A program made the position numbers and the translations under genes. Shown here one piece after another: positions 34,200 to 42,207 of a stretch of 64,000 bases of DNA. The number at the start of each line of letters is the position of its first letter. Position 1 is the stretch's first letter. The notes beneath the pieces are model-generated. The model saw nothing but the letters and a program-made list of their open reading frames with translations. It did not search any database and was not told where the DNA came from. Origin of the DNA: Acidobacteriota bacterium. Lineage in GTDB: Bacteria > Acidobacteriota > Terriglobia > Bryobacterales > Bryobacteraceae. The DNA lies in the NCBI GenBank assembly GCA_016870995.1, contig VFZU01000006.1, positions 50,944 through 114,943 of the forward strand, given 5' to 3'.

Positions 34200-34768
34200 G
34201 TGTTTCCCTCGACGCGCCAAAGCCTGGTGGGCCGGCCTGCGCAAGGTGAGTTCTTTGAGCTCTACCGCATGCCTTGCTTGCGTTATGTGAAATGGCGGTA
34301 CCCGGGCCTTGAAGCTGAAGATCTTGTGCAGGGCTTCTTCGCTGCGGTGTTAGAGCAGGGAATTGTTGAAAAGTTTGACCCAGCAAAAGGGCGGTTTCGT
34401 CCTTATCTGAGAACCTGCCTCGATCAGTTCATTGCCAAGCAGAGGATTCATGCCAGTCGTGAGAAGCGGGGCGGACATCTGGAGCGCGTCGAGCTTGATG
34501 AAGCCGGGATCTCGGGTGGAGAGAACCCCGGGAGCGTTTTGAGCGGGAGTGGGAGCGCGGAGTGTTCGAGTGGGCGATTGCGGAGTTCCGCCAGAGCTAC
34601 GCCGAAAGCTTACGTTGGCGTTTGTTCGAGAGCCATGATCTCATCGATGCGGAACGCCCCAGCTATGCCGAACTTGCGGAACGACAAGGCTTGACTGTCG
34701 CAACCGTGACCAATCACCTTGCCTGGGCTCGGCGTGAAGTGGGGCGCCTTGCGCGGCAACGGCTATGA
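34200..34768 (+). pseudogene. ECF-type RNA polymerase sigma factor interrupted by a frameshift
   Basis: The first frame from GTG 34200 encodes region 2 (FFELYRMPCLRYVKWRYPG, then ALEAEDLVQGFFAAVL-type helix and FRPYLRTCLDQFIAKQ). At about 34526-34532 (CCCCGGG) the signal jumps to another frame. That frame continues REPRERFEREWERGVFEWAI and the region 4 helix-turn-helix (PSYAELAERQGLTVATVTNHLAWARREV) to TGA 34766-34768. Adding one base restores about 189 residues, the usual length. The next gene starts on the stop (ATGA), as in an intact operon. Real mutation, programmed frameshift or a sequencing slip in the C/G run are all possible. Confidence 0.75.
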
Positions 34769-35523
34769 TGTCCGACGAGGTGTTGGATCACCTGAGGCGG
34801 GTGGTTGTGGAGCCTGATCTCGACGGCACGCGATATGAAATGCGGGGGCTGGTAGGCAAGGGTGGAATGGGAGAGGTGTACCGTGTGTGGGACCGGTTGC
34901 TCGAGCGAGAAGCTGCGCTTAAGGTGGTCGAAGACGCTGAGGGCATGATGAAAGAGGCCAGGATTGTAGCGAGGTTGGAGCATCCTGGGATTGTCGCGAT
35001 CTATGATGCCGGCCAATTGGCCGATGGGCGTGGGTACTGCGTGATGAGGTTGGTGGCTGGCGAACCGCTCGATGTTTTTCGCAGAAGCGATCAGGGGCTA
35101 GGTGAGCGGTTGGAAGTCGCGTTGAAGCTTTGCGACGCAATCAGTTTTGCGCACAGTGAAGGTGTGATTCATCGCGACCTGAAGCCGCAGAACATTTTGC
35201 TAGGAAAGTTCGGCGAGGTGGTCGTGCTCGATTGGGGTGTCGCGCTCAAAGCGGGAGGCGGGCAAGGTGAGGTCGCAGGCACGCGGCGCTACATGGCTCC
35301 GGAACAAGCCTCGGGCGCACCTGCCGATGCTCGCGCGGATGTGTATGCGCTGGGTGTGCTGCTTGAGGATTTGCTCGGTGGCCTGGCGACGCAGCCACTA
35401 CTCGCCATTGCTGCGAAGGCTAAAGCGGCATGGGGCGAGCGCTATGAAAGTGTTGGACAGATGGCCACTGATCTACGGCGTTTTCAGAATCATCAATCCG
35501 TGAGTGCTTACCGCGAGAGCTAG
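34765..35523 (+). CDS. Ser/Thr protein kinase, cytoplasmic part (membrane anchor cut off by amber stop)
   Basis: 252 residues. Glycine loop GKGGMGEVYR, Lys53 in AALKVV, HRDLKPQN with Asp138, DWG (156-158) in place of DFG, and GTRRYMAPEQ. The activation end DARADVYALGVLLEDLLGG is regular; the domain is rather short. The gene ends at TAG 35521-35523, directly after SAYRES. The frame continues into a membrane segment (next entry), so the ancestral protein was probably membrane-bound. Overlaps the sigma factor gene by 4 bases; sigma factor-kinase pairs regulate each other in related bacteria. Confidence 0.82.
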   Translation: MMSDEVLDHLRRVVVEPDLDGTRYEMRGLVGKGGMGEVYRVWDRLLEREAALKVVEDAEGMMKEARIVARLEHPGIVAIYDAGQLADGRGYCVMRLVAGEPLDVFRRSDQGLGERLEVALKLCDAISFAHSEGVIHRDLKPQNILLGKFGEVVVLDWGVALKAGGGQGEVAGTRRYMAPEQASGAPADARADVYALGVLLEDLLGGLATQPLLAIAAKAKAAWGERYESVGQMATDLRRFQNHQSVSAYRES

Positions 35524-35745
35524 ATCGAGAAGGCGATTCGTTTCGTGCAGCGCAATCCGGTTTTACTGCTGCTACTTGCAAGTTATGTATTTGTGAGAAT
35601 CGTATTGTTTTTTTCGGCCGCGTTAAAGGATATTGCTGTTGCAGGTAAGTCTCTTGTGGAGGTAGTACATGAACAGCAAAATTGTAGTGGGCCTGTTGGC
35701 TGGGGCTGCACTTGGATTTGTGGATGGTTTGACAGCGTGGTTTAA
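35524..35745 (+). other. In-frame continuation of the kinase beyond the amber codon
   Basis: After TAG the same frame reads IEKAIRFVQRNPVLLLLLAS and then YVFVRIVLFF, a juxtamembrane basic stretch and a transmembrane helix as found after kinase domains of this type. It then runs on to a stop at 35743-35745, overlapping the next gene. Either a recent nonsense mutation or a readthrough product. Confidence 0.6.
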
Positions 35746-36034
35746 GGCCGCAGTGCGGCCCTTTATTATGGGCATTTTGATTGGATCGACCTTTAAGGGA
35801 GTTGTGGTTGGGATCATCTGCGCCTTGCTGGCGCGGAAGGTTCGCTCTGTTCCCGTTGGCATTGGAGTCGGGGCAGCATTTGGGCTTCTGTTCGCTTATC
35901 TGGTGGCGTCGATGCCTGCTGAGACGGGCGAGCACTACTATGTCGAGATCATGGTGCCGGGCTTTGTTGTCGGAGCCATCATCGGGTTCTTGACGCAGAA
36001 ATACGGCGCTTCGAAAGAGGTGGCTCATGCCTAG
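35669..36034 (+). CDS. Small integral membrane protein
   Basis: 121 residues from ATG 35669, with GGAGG at 35657-35661. About four glycine-rich helices (VVGLLAGAALGFVDG, FIMGILIGSTFKGVVVGIIC, VGIGVGAAFGLLFAYL, VPGFVVGAIIGFL). Family not recognised. Overlaps the VOC gene by 8 bases. Confidence 0.7.
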   Translation: MNSKIVVGLLAGAALGFVDGLTAWFKAAVRPFIMGILIGSTFKGVVVGIICALLARKVRSVPVGIGVGAAFGLLFAYLVASMPAETGEHYYVEIMVPGFVVGAIIGFLTQKYGASKEVAHA

Positions 36035-36395
36035 GCCGATGCATTTTGAGATTCCCGCAGAGAACCCTGAGCGGGCAATGAAGTTTTACGAGGGTGCCTT
36101 CGGCTGGAAGTTTCAGCGTTGGGACGGCCCGCTCGACTACTGGATGATCATGACGGGCGACGATAGCGAGCCCGGCATCAATGGTGGACTCATGCCGCGA
36201 CGCGACCCGGCGCAACCGTGCGTAAACACGGTGTCTGTTGCAGACATCGATGCAACGCTTTCGACCGTTGGCGGGCTGGGTGGACTTGTTGTGGTGCCCA
36301 AGATGCCCGTGCCCGGTGTAGGCTGGCTTGCTTATTGCAAAGACACCGAAGGTCACATCTTCGGAGTGATGCAAGCCGACGAAACAGCGCGGTAG
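36027..36395 (+). CDS. VOC-family (glyoxalase/dioxygenase superfamily) protein
   Basis: 122 residues. Paired beta-alpha-beta modules: MHFEIPAENPERAMKFYEGAFGWKF and the C-terminal GVGWLAYCKDTEGHIFGVMQ. Resembles the 27 kDa antigen/YdeR-type lineage of unknown substrate. Candidate metal ligands are His6 and the Glu in DTEGHIFG. Confidence 0.82.
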   Translation: MPRPMHFEIPAENPERAMKFYEGAFGWKFQRWDGPLDYWMIMTGDDSEPGINGGLMPRRDPAQPCVNTVSVADIDATLSTVGGLGGLVVVPKMPVPGVGWLAYCKDTEGHIFGVMQADETAR

Positions 36396-36461
36396 TTGGA
36401 ACAAATCGATTCTTTTCTTCGTTACTTCATGAAGTCAATTGCGTCCAATTGAGATCTGTTC

Positions 36462-37190
36462 ATGAAGCCGTATGACCCGAGCCTTGCATTACAAATTGCC
36501 TGGCTTAGGCCATATGGGATCTTGCTTGGGACAGGATGGATTTTTGCAGGGCTGATGCTCTATTTCTTCTTGCGGCAATCGCGAGAATTGGGACGCCAAA
36601 GAGAGCTGTTGCGTGAGGCACAGCTTGCTGCGCTTCAGTATCAGATCCAACCTCACTTTCTGTTCAACGCGATGAATATGCTGGCGGCACTGGTTCTTGA
36701 CGAGGATCGCGAACGACCGCAACGGGCCATCCTCAATCTCAGCGATTTTCTGCGGGCCACTTTGCGGCCACAATTGAAGGGTGAAGTGGCTCTACGTGAG
36801 GAACTCGAGCTGACGCGGAAGTATCTGAGCCTTGAACAGGAGCGGCTAGCCGAGCGCCTCACGGTGGAGTGGGAGCTCGATCCATCCATGGAAGAGGCAA
36901 CGGTTCCAGCGTTGTTGTTGCAACCGCTAGTTGAGAATGCGATTCGACATTCGATCGCTCGCAGCAGGCAGGGCGGGAGGATCTGGATTCGCACCAGCCG
37001 CGAGCGAGGCGCATTGCGATTGTCGGTAGAAGACTGGCACCGTGATCACGATTTCGCTGCTTCGCCCGGAGCTGGTGTTGGCCTGGAGAATTTGCGTAAG
37101 CGTCTTGAGCACTTTTATGGTGGCGCGGCGGAACTGCGCATGACCGCGCTGGCGAACGGGATGTGTGTGGATGTGGTGATCCGCAAGTGA
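36462..37190 (+). CDS. LytS/YehU-type sensor histidine kinase
   Basis: 242 residues. One membrane helix (about residues 17-37), a helical linker, the phospho-acceptor His65 in QIQPHFLFNAMN (His_kinase family), and the ATP-binding LLLQPLVENAIRHSI, with GVGLENLRKRLEHFYG. No sensor domain beyond the short N-terminus and no response regulator alongside. TTCATGAAG repeats at 36426-36434 and 36459-36467 flank the start region. Confidence 0.88.
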   Translation: MKPYDPSLALQIAWLRPYGILLGTGWIFAGLMLYFFLRQSRELGRQRELLREAQLAALQYQIQPHFLFNAMNMLAALVLDEDRERPQRAILNLSDFLRATLRPQLKGEVALREELELTRKYLSLEQERLAERLTVEWELDPSMEEATVPALLLQPLVENAIRHSIARSRQGGRIWIRTSRERGALRLSVEDWHRDHDFAASPGAGVGLENLRKRLEHFYGGAAELRMTALANGMCVDVVIRK

Positions 37191-37204
37191 GCGCCAGCTG
37201 GGCG

Positions 37205-38077
37205 CTAGTCGTCGCTGAAGATCGAACCGATCGCCCCGAGCGGGTTGTTGCCGTCGCCAGAGCCGGACGGTGCGACGGAGCCGAGTTCGCGGGCCATCTT
37301 CTCGAGCGTCATCGATTGAATGATGGCGCGGCCTGGACCGGTAAGCGTCGCCAGGAACAAACCTTCGCCACCGAAGATTGCCGTCTTGATGCCGCCCGCC
37401 ATTTGAATGTCGTAGTTCACCGACTCGTCAAAGGCGACGATACAGCCTGTATCGACCTGGATCGTTTCTCCCGCTGCGAGATTGAATTCCACAAAGTCGC
37501 CGCCGCCGTGGATGAATGCAATGCCGGGGCCGGTGAGCTTTTCGAGGATGAAGCCTTCCCCGCCGAAGAAGCCCGAGCCGAGTTTCTTGACCAGCGCAAT
37601 GTTGAGTTGCACCGTGGTCTGAGCGCAAAGGAAGCTGTCGCGCTGAACCAGAATTGATTGGCCGGCCCGAAGGTCGAAGGCCTGCACGCGGCCGGGATAG
37701 CTGCCCGCAAAGCCGACTTCGCCATTGCCGTTTGAGCGGAAGTAGGTCATGAACAAGCTTTCACCCATCAGCTTGCGCTTCACGGCTCCCCAGATCTTCG
37801 AGCCCAGGCTGTCGCCCTGCATCTTGGTTTCCCAATTCACATTGGCGGTTTTGTAGACCATGCGGCCCGCTTCGGCGTAGAGTTCTTGACCCGGCCTGAG
37901 TTTGCACCGAATGATCTGCAGGTTGTCGCCCTGGATCTCATAATTGAGCGGCTCTGGGGCTGTTGAGCCCATTGTGCTAATTGTTGTACTTGGCATTCCC
38001 GCCAGCGCCTTCCCACACTTGGGACAGAATCGTGCCGCGTCGTCGAGCTGCGCTCCGCAATTTGTACAAAAGGCCAT
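37205..38077 (-). CDS. AIM24/TIGR00266-family protein with N-terminal zinc ribbon
   Basis: 290 residues from ATG at 38077; ATG 38083 two codons earlier is possible. N-terminal zinc ribbon (FCTNCGAQLDDAARFCPKCG), then the double beta-helix AIM24 domain with glycine-rich repeats (GSGFFGGEGFILEKLTGPG, FGGEGLFLATLTGPGRAI). Cytoplasmic; function unknown in bacteria. Its start lies 4 bases from the start of the divergent secreted protein. Confidence 0.88.
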   Translation of the reverse strand: MAFCTNCGAQLDDAARFCPKCGKALAGMPSTTISTMGSTAPEPLNYEIQGDNLQIIRCKLRPGQELYAEAGRMVYKTANVNWETKMQGDSLGSKIWGAVKRKLMGESLFMTYFRSNGNGEVGFAGSYPGRVQAFDLRAGQSILVQRDSFLCAQTTVQLNIALVKKLGSGFFGGEGFILEKLTGPGIAFIHGGGDFVEFNLAAGETIQVDTGCIVAFDESVNYDIQMAGGIKTAIFGGEGLFLATLTGPGRAIIQSMTLEKMARELGSVAPSGSGDGNNPLGAIGSIFSDD

Positions 38078-38081
38078 ATTC

Positions 38082-40979
38082 ATGACTGTAACCAGAATTA
38101 CGCTTGCGATGCTGTGGATTGTTCCGTTTTTCTGCTTCGCCAAGGGCGGGCGTGAAAGTTGCGGTACTTATCCAGAGCGAGTGAAGGAAGAATTGTACCG
38201 TTCGCGCCAGAATGTCGAGCGGCGCGAGTTGGAGCGGGTGTTTCGCAAGCTCTCGGGGCTGGCCGCGCTCGATGAAGCCAAGGGAGCGTCCCGCGACATT
38301 GGCAACATCGCGGTGATGGAAGAGGACTCGGGGATTGTCAGTCGGAGGAATCTGTTTAATCTGAACGGCCGGCGGCTGCGATTTGTGCCAGTCACGGGCG
38401 GGTACCGGCTTGAGGTGGGCGAGGCCGACTACGTGGAGCCGATTCCTGGAGCCGTGGTGCGCGATCTGGGAGACGACGATACTCGCAGCGTCAATCTGCC
38501 TTTTGCATTTCCTTACTACGGCCGGACGCACAGGGCAATGTTTATCAATAGCGATGGCAACCTGAGCTTTGAAGAAGGCGACAGTTCGACTCGCGAGCGC
38601 TCCCTCGGACGCCTGTTGAGTGGCGCGCCAAGGATTGCTCCGTTCTTCGATGATCTCGATCCGTCACGGGGTGGGGCCGTGAGCTTTGAGTCGCAAGCGG
38701 ATCGCGTGGTTGTGACCTGGCGAGGTGTGCCGGAGTACGTCGACTTTGGTTTTGGCCCAGTGAACACATTCCAGGTGCGGCTGCTCGCAACCGGTGTGAT
38801 TGAGATGGTATTTCAGGCGATGAACAGCGAACAGGGAGTCGTGGGAATGTCTCCAGGGCGGCTCGCGGGCGCATCGAGTATCGTGAGCTTACAAGGGGCA
38901 GGCGGGCAGACGTTTGCGGCGGCCGTGGCAGAGCGGTTTACGAATCGGGAAGAGCTGGACACCGTGACGGCGGCACAGAGATTTTATGAGACGCACGAAG
39001 ATGCCTATGACTACCTTGTGTTTTATAACGCGTTGGGTGTTTCGGCAGGTTCTGGTGTGGTGGCCTTTGAGGTGACGGTGCGCAATCAGCGCAGCGGCTA
39101 TGGAGACGCTCCGATTGAAGCAGGGGCTGAGTACGGCAGCGCGCGGCGGCTGCAGGCTGTGTTGAACATGGGGAATTTGAGCCAATATCCTTCAGACCCG
39201 AATGGCATTTTGCCATCGCGGTTTACTTCGCGCGATACGCCCATCACGGTGTTGGGGCATGAAGCGGGGCACTTGTTTCTGGCCTTTGCCAGTGTCCGCG
39301 ATCCGCTCAATCCCACCAGCCGGCCAATGCTGGGACGGCAGACGGCGCACTGGAATTTCACGTTCAATAGCGAGGCTAGTTTGCTTGAGGGGAATCGCAT
39401 CGAGGACAAAGGCGAAGGGGCGTCGCCGCGATTTGAAACCGTCGCTGTCACTGAAGGATTCTCGGCACTCGATCAATATCTGATGGGCTTGCGTCCGAAG
39501 GAAGAAGTGCCCCCAATGTTTTATGTGGGCGCCGCAGGTTTTAACTCATTCTTCCCGCCGCCGCCTTCCGTCGGGGTGCGATTCAATGGCACGCGGCGTG
39601 ACGTGCAGATTGACGACTTAATTGCGGAAGTTGGCCGGCGTATTCCCGATCATACGGTTTCGCAGCGAAAGTTTCGATTTGGCTTTGTACTCGTGGTGCC
39701 GAAAGGAGAGCCATTGCAGCAGGCCTGGGTAGATCAAGTGGAGACGTATCGAAGCCGCTTTGAATCCTTTTACTTTCGGGCCGCCGGGGAGCGAGCCACT
39801 GCGGATGCCTCGCTTAAAAAGAGTGTTGCTTTGAGCTTGTGGCCTGCCAGTGGTGTCGTTGCCGGGCAGACTGCAACGGCGAGTTTGCGCCTCGCCAGTG
39901 CTGCTCCCGTTGCGCGGACCTTTGCAGTGCGGAGCAGAAATGCGCTGTCCGAGATGCCTGCGAGTGTGACTGTGGCGGCTGGGCAAACCTCCGCCTCGTT
40001 CACAGTAAGGGGATTGCGCACGGGAGTGGACTTGATTGAAGTGACTCCGCCGGACACGACGTTTGAAGTTGTCGAGGCCAGGGTGCAAGTGTTGGCGGCG
40101 TCCAGCACATTGTCGCTTGATGTGGTCAGCGGAGAAGGCCAAACGGCGGGCAGTGGATTTTTGGAGCGTCCGATTGTTGTAAGGGTTACCGACGGCAACC
40201 GGTTGCCCTACCCGGGCTTCCGCGTGATTGCTGACGCGGGCACTGGCACGGTTGAACCCGCCAGTGCGGTAAGCGATGAGAACGGCCTCGTGAGCTTTCG
40301 TTGGCGGCCCGCAGCGCCGCCGCTCAATCGATTGGCGATGCGAGTCGAAGGCGGGCCTTCGGCGTTGGTCACTGCATTGGGCCAGCCGTTCTTGTTAAGC
40401 AGCACGGTGGTGAACGCAGCATCGTTCGCTGGCGGCTTGACGCCACTGTCGATTCATTCGATCTTTGGGGCGAACCTGGCGGGTGGTGCGCTGGCAGGGG
40501 CGTCCCTGCCCTGGCCGGGGCGCATCAATGGCGTCGAGGTCTTAGTGAATGGGCGGCTGCAACCTCTGATTTTCGTCAGTGATGCGCAAATCAACTTTTA
40601 CCTGGCCGATGAGTTGCTGGGCGCTACGGATGTGACTGTACAGGTGATTACTCCGTTGGGCGATAGCCAGGTGGTGCGTGTGCCGGTGCGCCGCATTCAG
40701 CCAGGAATCTTTCCGGGTGCTGTCCTGCGGCGTGGAGAGTTTTTAGAGATCTACTGCACCGGGTTAGGATCTGTGGAACTGCGGGACGGCTTCCAGCAGA
40801 CAGTGGTCCCTGTCGTCGCTTTACTGAATGGCACCGCATCTTCGGTTGTTTATTCGGGGCTGGCCCCGGGATTTGTGGGGCTTTACCAGGTGAACGTGAG
40901 AGCACCGGGCGGGGCCGTGCGGGTTCGGCTACGAGCTGGTGGAATCGAGAGCAACGAAGTGGTGGCTCCGCCGCTTTAA
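38082..40979 (+). CDS. Secreted multidomain protein with HExxH motif, Ig-like repeats and TIGR03437-like C-terminus
   Basis: 965 residues from ATG 38082; upstream in-frame codons lie in the opposing AIM24 gene. Signal peptide (LAMLWIVPFFCFA). A nidogen-like beta domain lies at about residues 115-280 (PFAFPYYGRTHRAMFINSDG). A zinc-metalloprotease motif HEAGH is at 393-397, with a possible downstream ligand region FSALDQYLMGL. Ig-like repeats occupy about 580-780, and the C-terminus (about 780-965) is the Solibacter-type domain (LSIHSIFGANLAGG, GVEVLVNGRLQPLIFVS, LGSVELRDG). Likely a surface or secreted protease or adhesin. Its 3' end overlaps the convergent gene by 4 bases. Confidence 0.8.
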   Translation: MTVTRITLAMLWIVPFFCFAKGGRESCGTYPERVKEELYRSRQNVERRELERVFRKLSGLAALDEAKGASRDIGNIAVMEEDSGIVSRRNLFNLNGRRLRFVPVTGGYRLEVGEADYVEPIPGAVVRDLGDDDTRSVNLPFAFPYYGRTHRAMFINSDGNLSFEEGDSSTRERSLGRLLSGAPRIAPFFDDLDPSRGGAVSFESQADRVVVTWRGVPEYVDFGFGPVNTFQVRLLATGVIEMVFQAMNSEQGVVGMSPGRLAGASSIVSLQGAGGQTFAAAVAERFTNREELDTVTAAQRFYETHEDAYDYLVFYNALGVSAGSGVVAFEVTVRNQRSGYGDAPIEAGAEYGSARRLQAVLNMGNLSQYPSDPNGILPSRFTSRDTPITVLGHEAGHLFLAFASVRDPLNPTSRPMLGRQTAHWNFTFNSEASLLEGNRIEDKGEGASPRFETVAVTEGFSALDQYLMGLRPKEEVPPMFYVGAAGFNSFFPPPPSVGVRFNGTRRDVQIDDLIAEVGRRIPDHTVSQRKFRFGFVLVVPKGEPLQQAWVDQVETYRSRFESFYFRAAGERATADASLKKSVALSLWPASGVVAGQTATASLRLASAAPVARTFAVRSRNALSEMPASVTVAAGQTSASFTVRGLRTGVDLIEVTPPDTTFEVVEARVQVLAASSTLSLDVVSGEGQTAGSGFLERPIVVRVTDGNRLPYPGFRVIADAGTGTVEPASAVSDENGLVSFRWRPAAPPLNRLAMRVEGGPSALVTALGQPFLLSSTVVNAASFAGGLTPLSIHSIFGANLAGGALAGASLPWPGRINGVEVLVNGRLQPLIFVSDAQINFYLADELLGATDVTVQVITPLGDSQVVRVPVRRIQPGIFPGAVLRRGEFLEIYCTGLGSVELRDGFQQTVVPVVALLNGTASSVVYSGLAPGFVGLYQVNVRAPGGAVRVRLRAGGIESNEVVAPPL

Positions 40980-42094
40980 GGCTTCTTCAACAGCTTATTG
41001 ATGTCGGGCTCTTTGCTCATCTCCATTGCGATGGGATTGATGGCGGGCGTCACCCACATGTACCAGAGGTTCCAGTCGGGCTCTGTGTCGAGTTGTAGAA
41101 CTTTCTTCAAAATTGAGGAGGAGTTCGCCGCCAAGTACTGCTCCACCCTCATGGCAATGAACTCGATCTCTTCCGCAGTGGGGGCGCGTTTGAGTATCGA
41201 CTGACCAATGCGGGGTGCAAGCTTGACTGCCACCATTTTGCCCGCACCTTTGCCAAGACCCGCTGTGCCCCCGGCGATCAAGGTTTCGAGGATCGCCTTT
41301 TTGACGTCTTCGTTCGAGATTGTGTCACCGCCCCCCAGATTTTTAGCGGTGAGCAATGTACCTTGCATGGCTCCTTCTCCAGCTGTGGCGACCGCCATCG
41401 TTCCTAATACACCGATCTCGAGCGGTGCAGCCACCACAAGCGTGGCCAGCGCCGCGCTAATCTTAATGCCTGCTTCGGCGCGCTTAGCGCCGGTCTCCAA
41501 TTGGTTCAGCCACCAGTTGTAGAAATTAAACCCCCATTGGACCTTTTTTGCGGCCGAGCTGACCTTTTGCCACGCCTTCTCCAGCTTGTCCCGATCGACC
41601 AGGTTTTGAGCTTCGCCGAGCAATCGCGTGACGCTTTCATCGATCTCTTTCTTCACAATCAGAGGGTGCCTGGCGTGGAGTCCCGCCCCCATCCGCGTCC
41701 AGTGAGAGAACATGGCGTTTTTCCAGCTCACCGAGATGTCGTACTGATCCTGAAGCTTTGCGAGAATGTGCATCTTCTCACTGGCTACCGTCGTGATCCC
41801 GTCGAGCACCTTCTGTTTGGAAACCTGGAACTGTTGCTTTGCCGCTGCCTCCTTGCGTTCGGCATCCAGATTGCCCACAATCACTGTTGGTTCGAGGAGC
41901 ATGTACTCTCGCCCAGTCGCCTTCTTATACTCGGCGGCCCAATATCGCTGGGCCTGCCAAAGCCGTTTTAGCTCCCGCTGCAAATTCGCCGCCGAGGCGA
42001 TCGACGTCGTTTTCGACATCTGATCCCCAATCTTGTCGATGGCTTTGAAGTTGACCTGAATCTGGTTTTCGATTTGTACCGCCGTGGCACTCAT
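40976..42094 (-). CDS. Unknown protein: helical N-terminus plus glycine/alanine-rich hydrophobic region
   Basis: 372 residues, no signal peptide. About residues 1-210 are helical with heptad-like charge patterns (LQRELKRLWQAQRYWAAEYK). A hydrophobic glycine/alanine-rich segment follows (about 215-300; ISAALATLVVAAPLEIGVLG, LIAGGTAGLGKGAGKM), then a polar C-terminus ending LLKKP. This layout resembles the pre-toxin and membrane-inserting regions of polymorphic toxins or injected effectors, but no toxin domain is recognised. Flanked by secreted and TonB-type genes. Transcribed alone. Confidence 0.6.
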   Translation of the reverse strand: MSATAVQIENQIQVNFKAIDKIGDQMSKTTSIASAANLQRELKRLWQAQRYWAAEYKKATGREYMLLEPTVIVGNLDAERKEAAAKQQFQVSKQKVLDGITTVASEKMHILAKLQDQYDISVSWKNAMFSHWTRMGAGLHARHPLIVKKEIDESVTRLLGEAQNLVDRDKLEKAWQKVSSAAKKVQWGFNFYNWWLNQLETGAKRAEAGIKISAALATLVVAAPLEIGVLGTMAVATAGEGAMQGTLLTAKNLGGGDTISNEDVKKAILETLIAGGTAGLGKGAGKMVAVKLAPRIGQSILKRAPTAEEIEFIAMRVEQYLAANSSSILKKVLQLDTEPDWNLWYMWVTPAINPIAMEMSKEPDINKLLKKP

Positions 42095-42160
42095 AGGGTG
42101 GAAGAGTCCTCAATGAGTAATGCGGAAATCGAACCGATTCTGAACTCGAAGGTAATAAAA

Positions 42161-42185
42161 AAGCCGCCAGTGCACCTGGCGGCTT
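42161..42185. terminator. Bidirectional rho-independent terminator
   Basis: AAGCCGCCAG (42161-42170), loop TGCAC, CTGGCGGCTT (42176-42185), with an A run before and a T run after. It can end minus-strand transcripts of the Oar-like receptor (stop at 42208). Confidence 0.88.
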
Positions 42186-42207
42186 CTTTTTGTTGAGTGA
42201 TTTCAGT

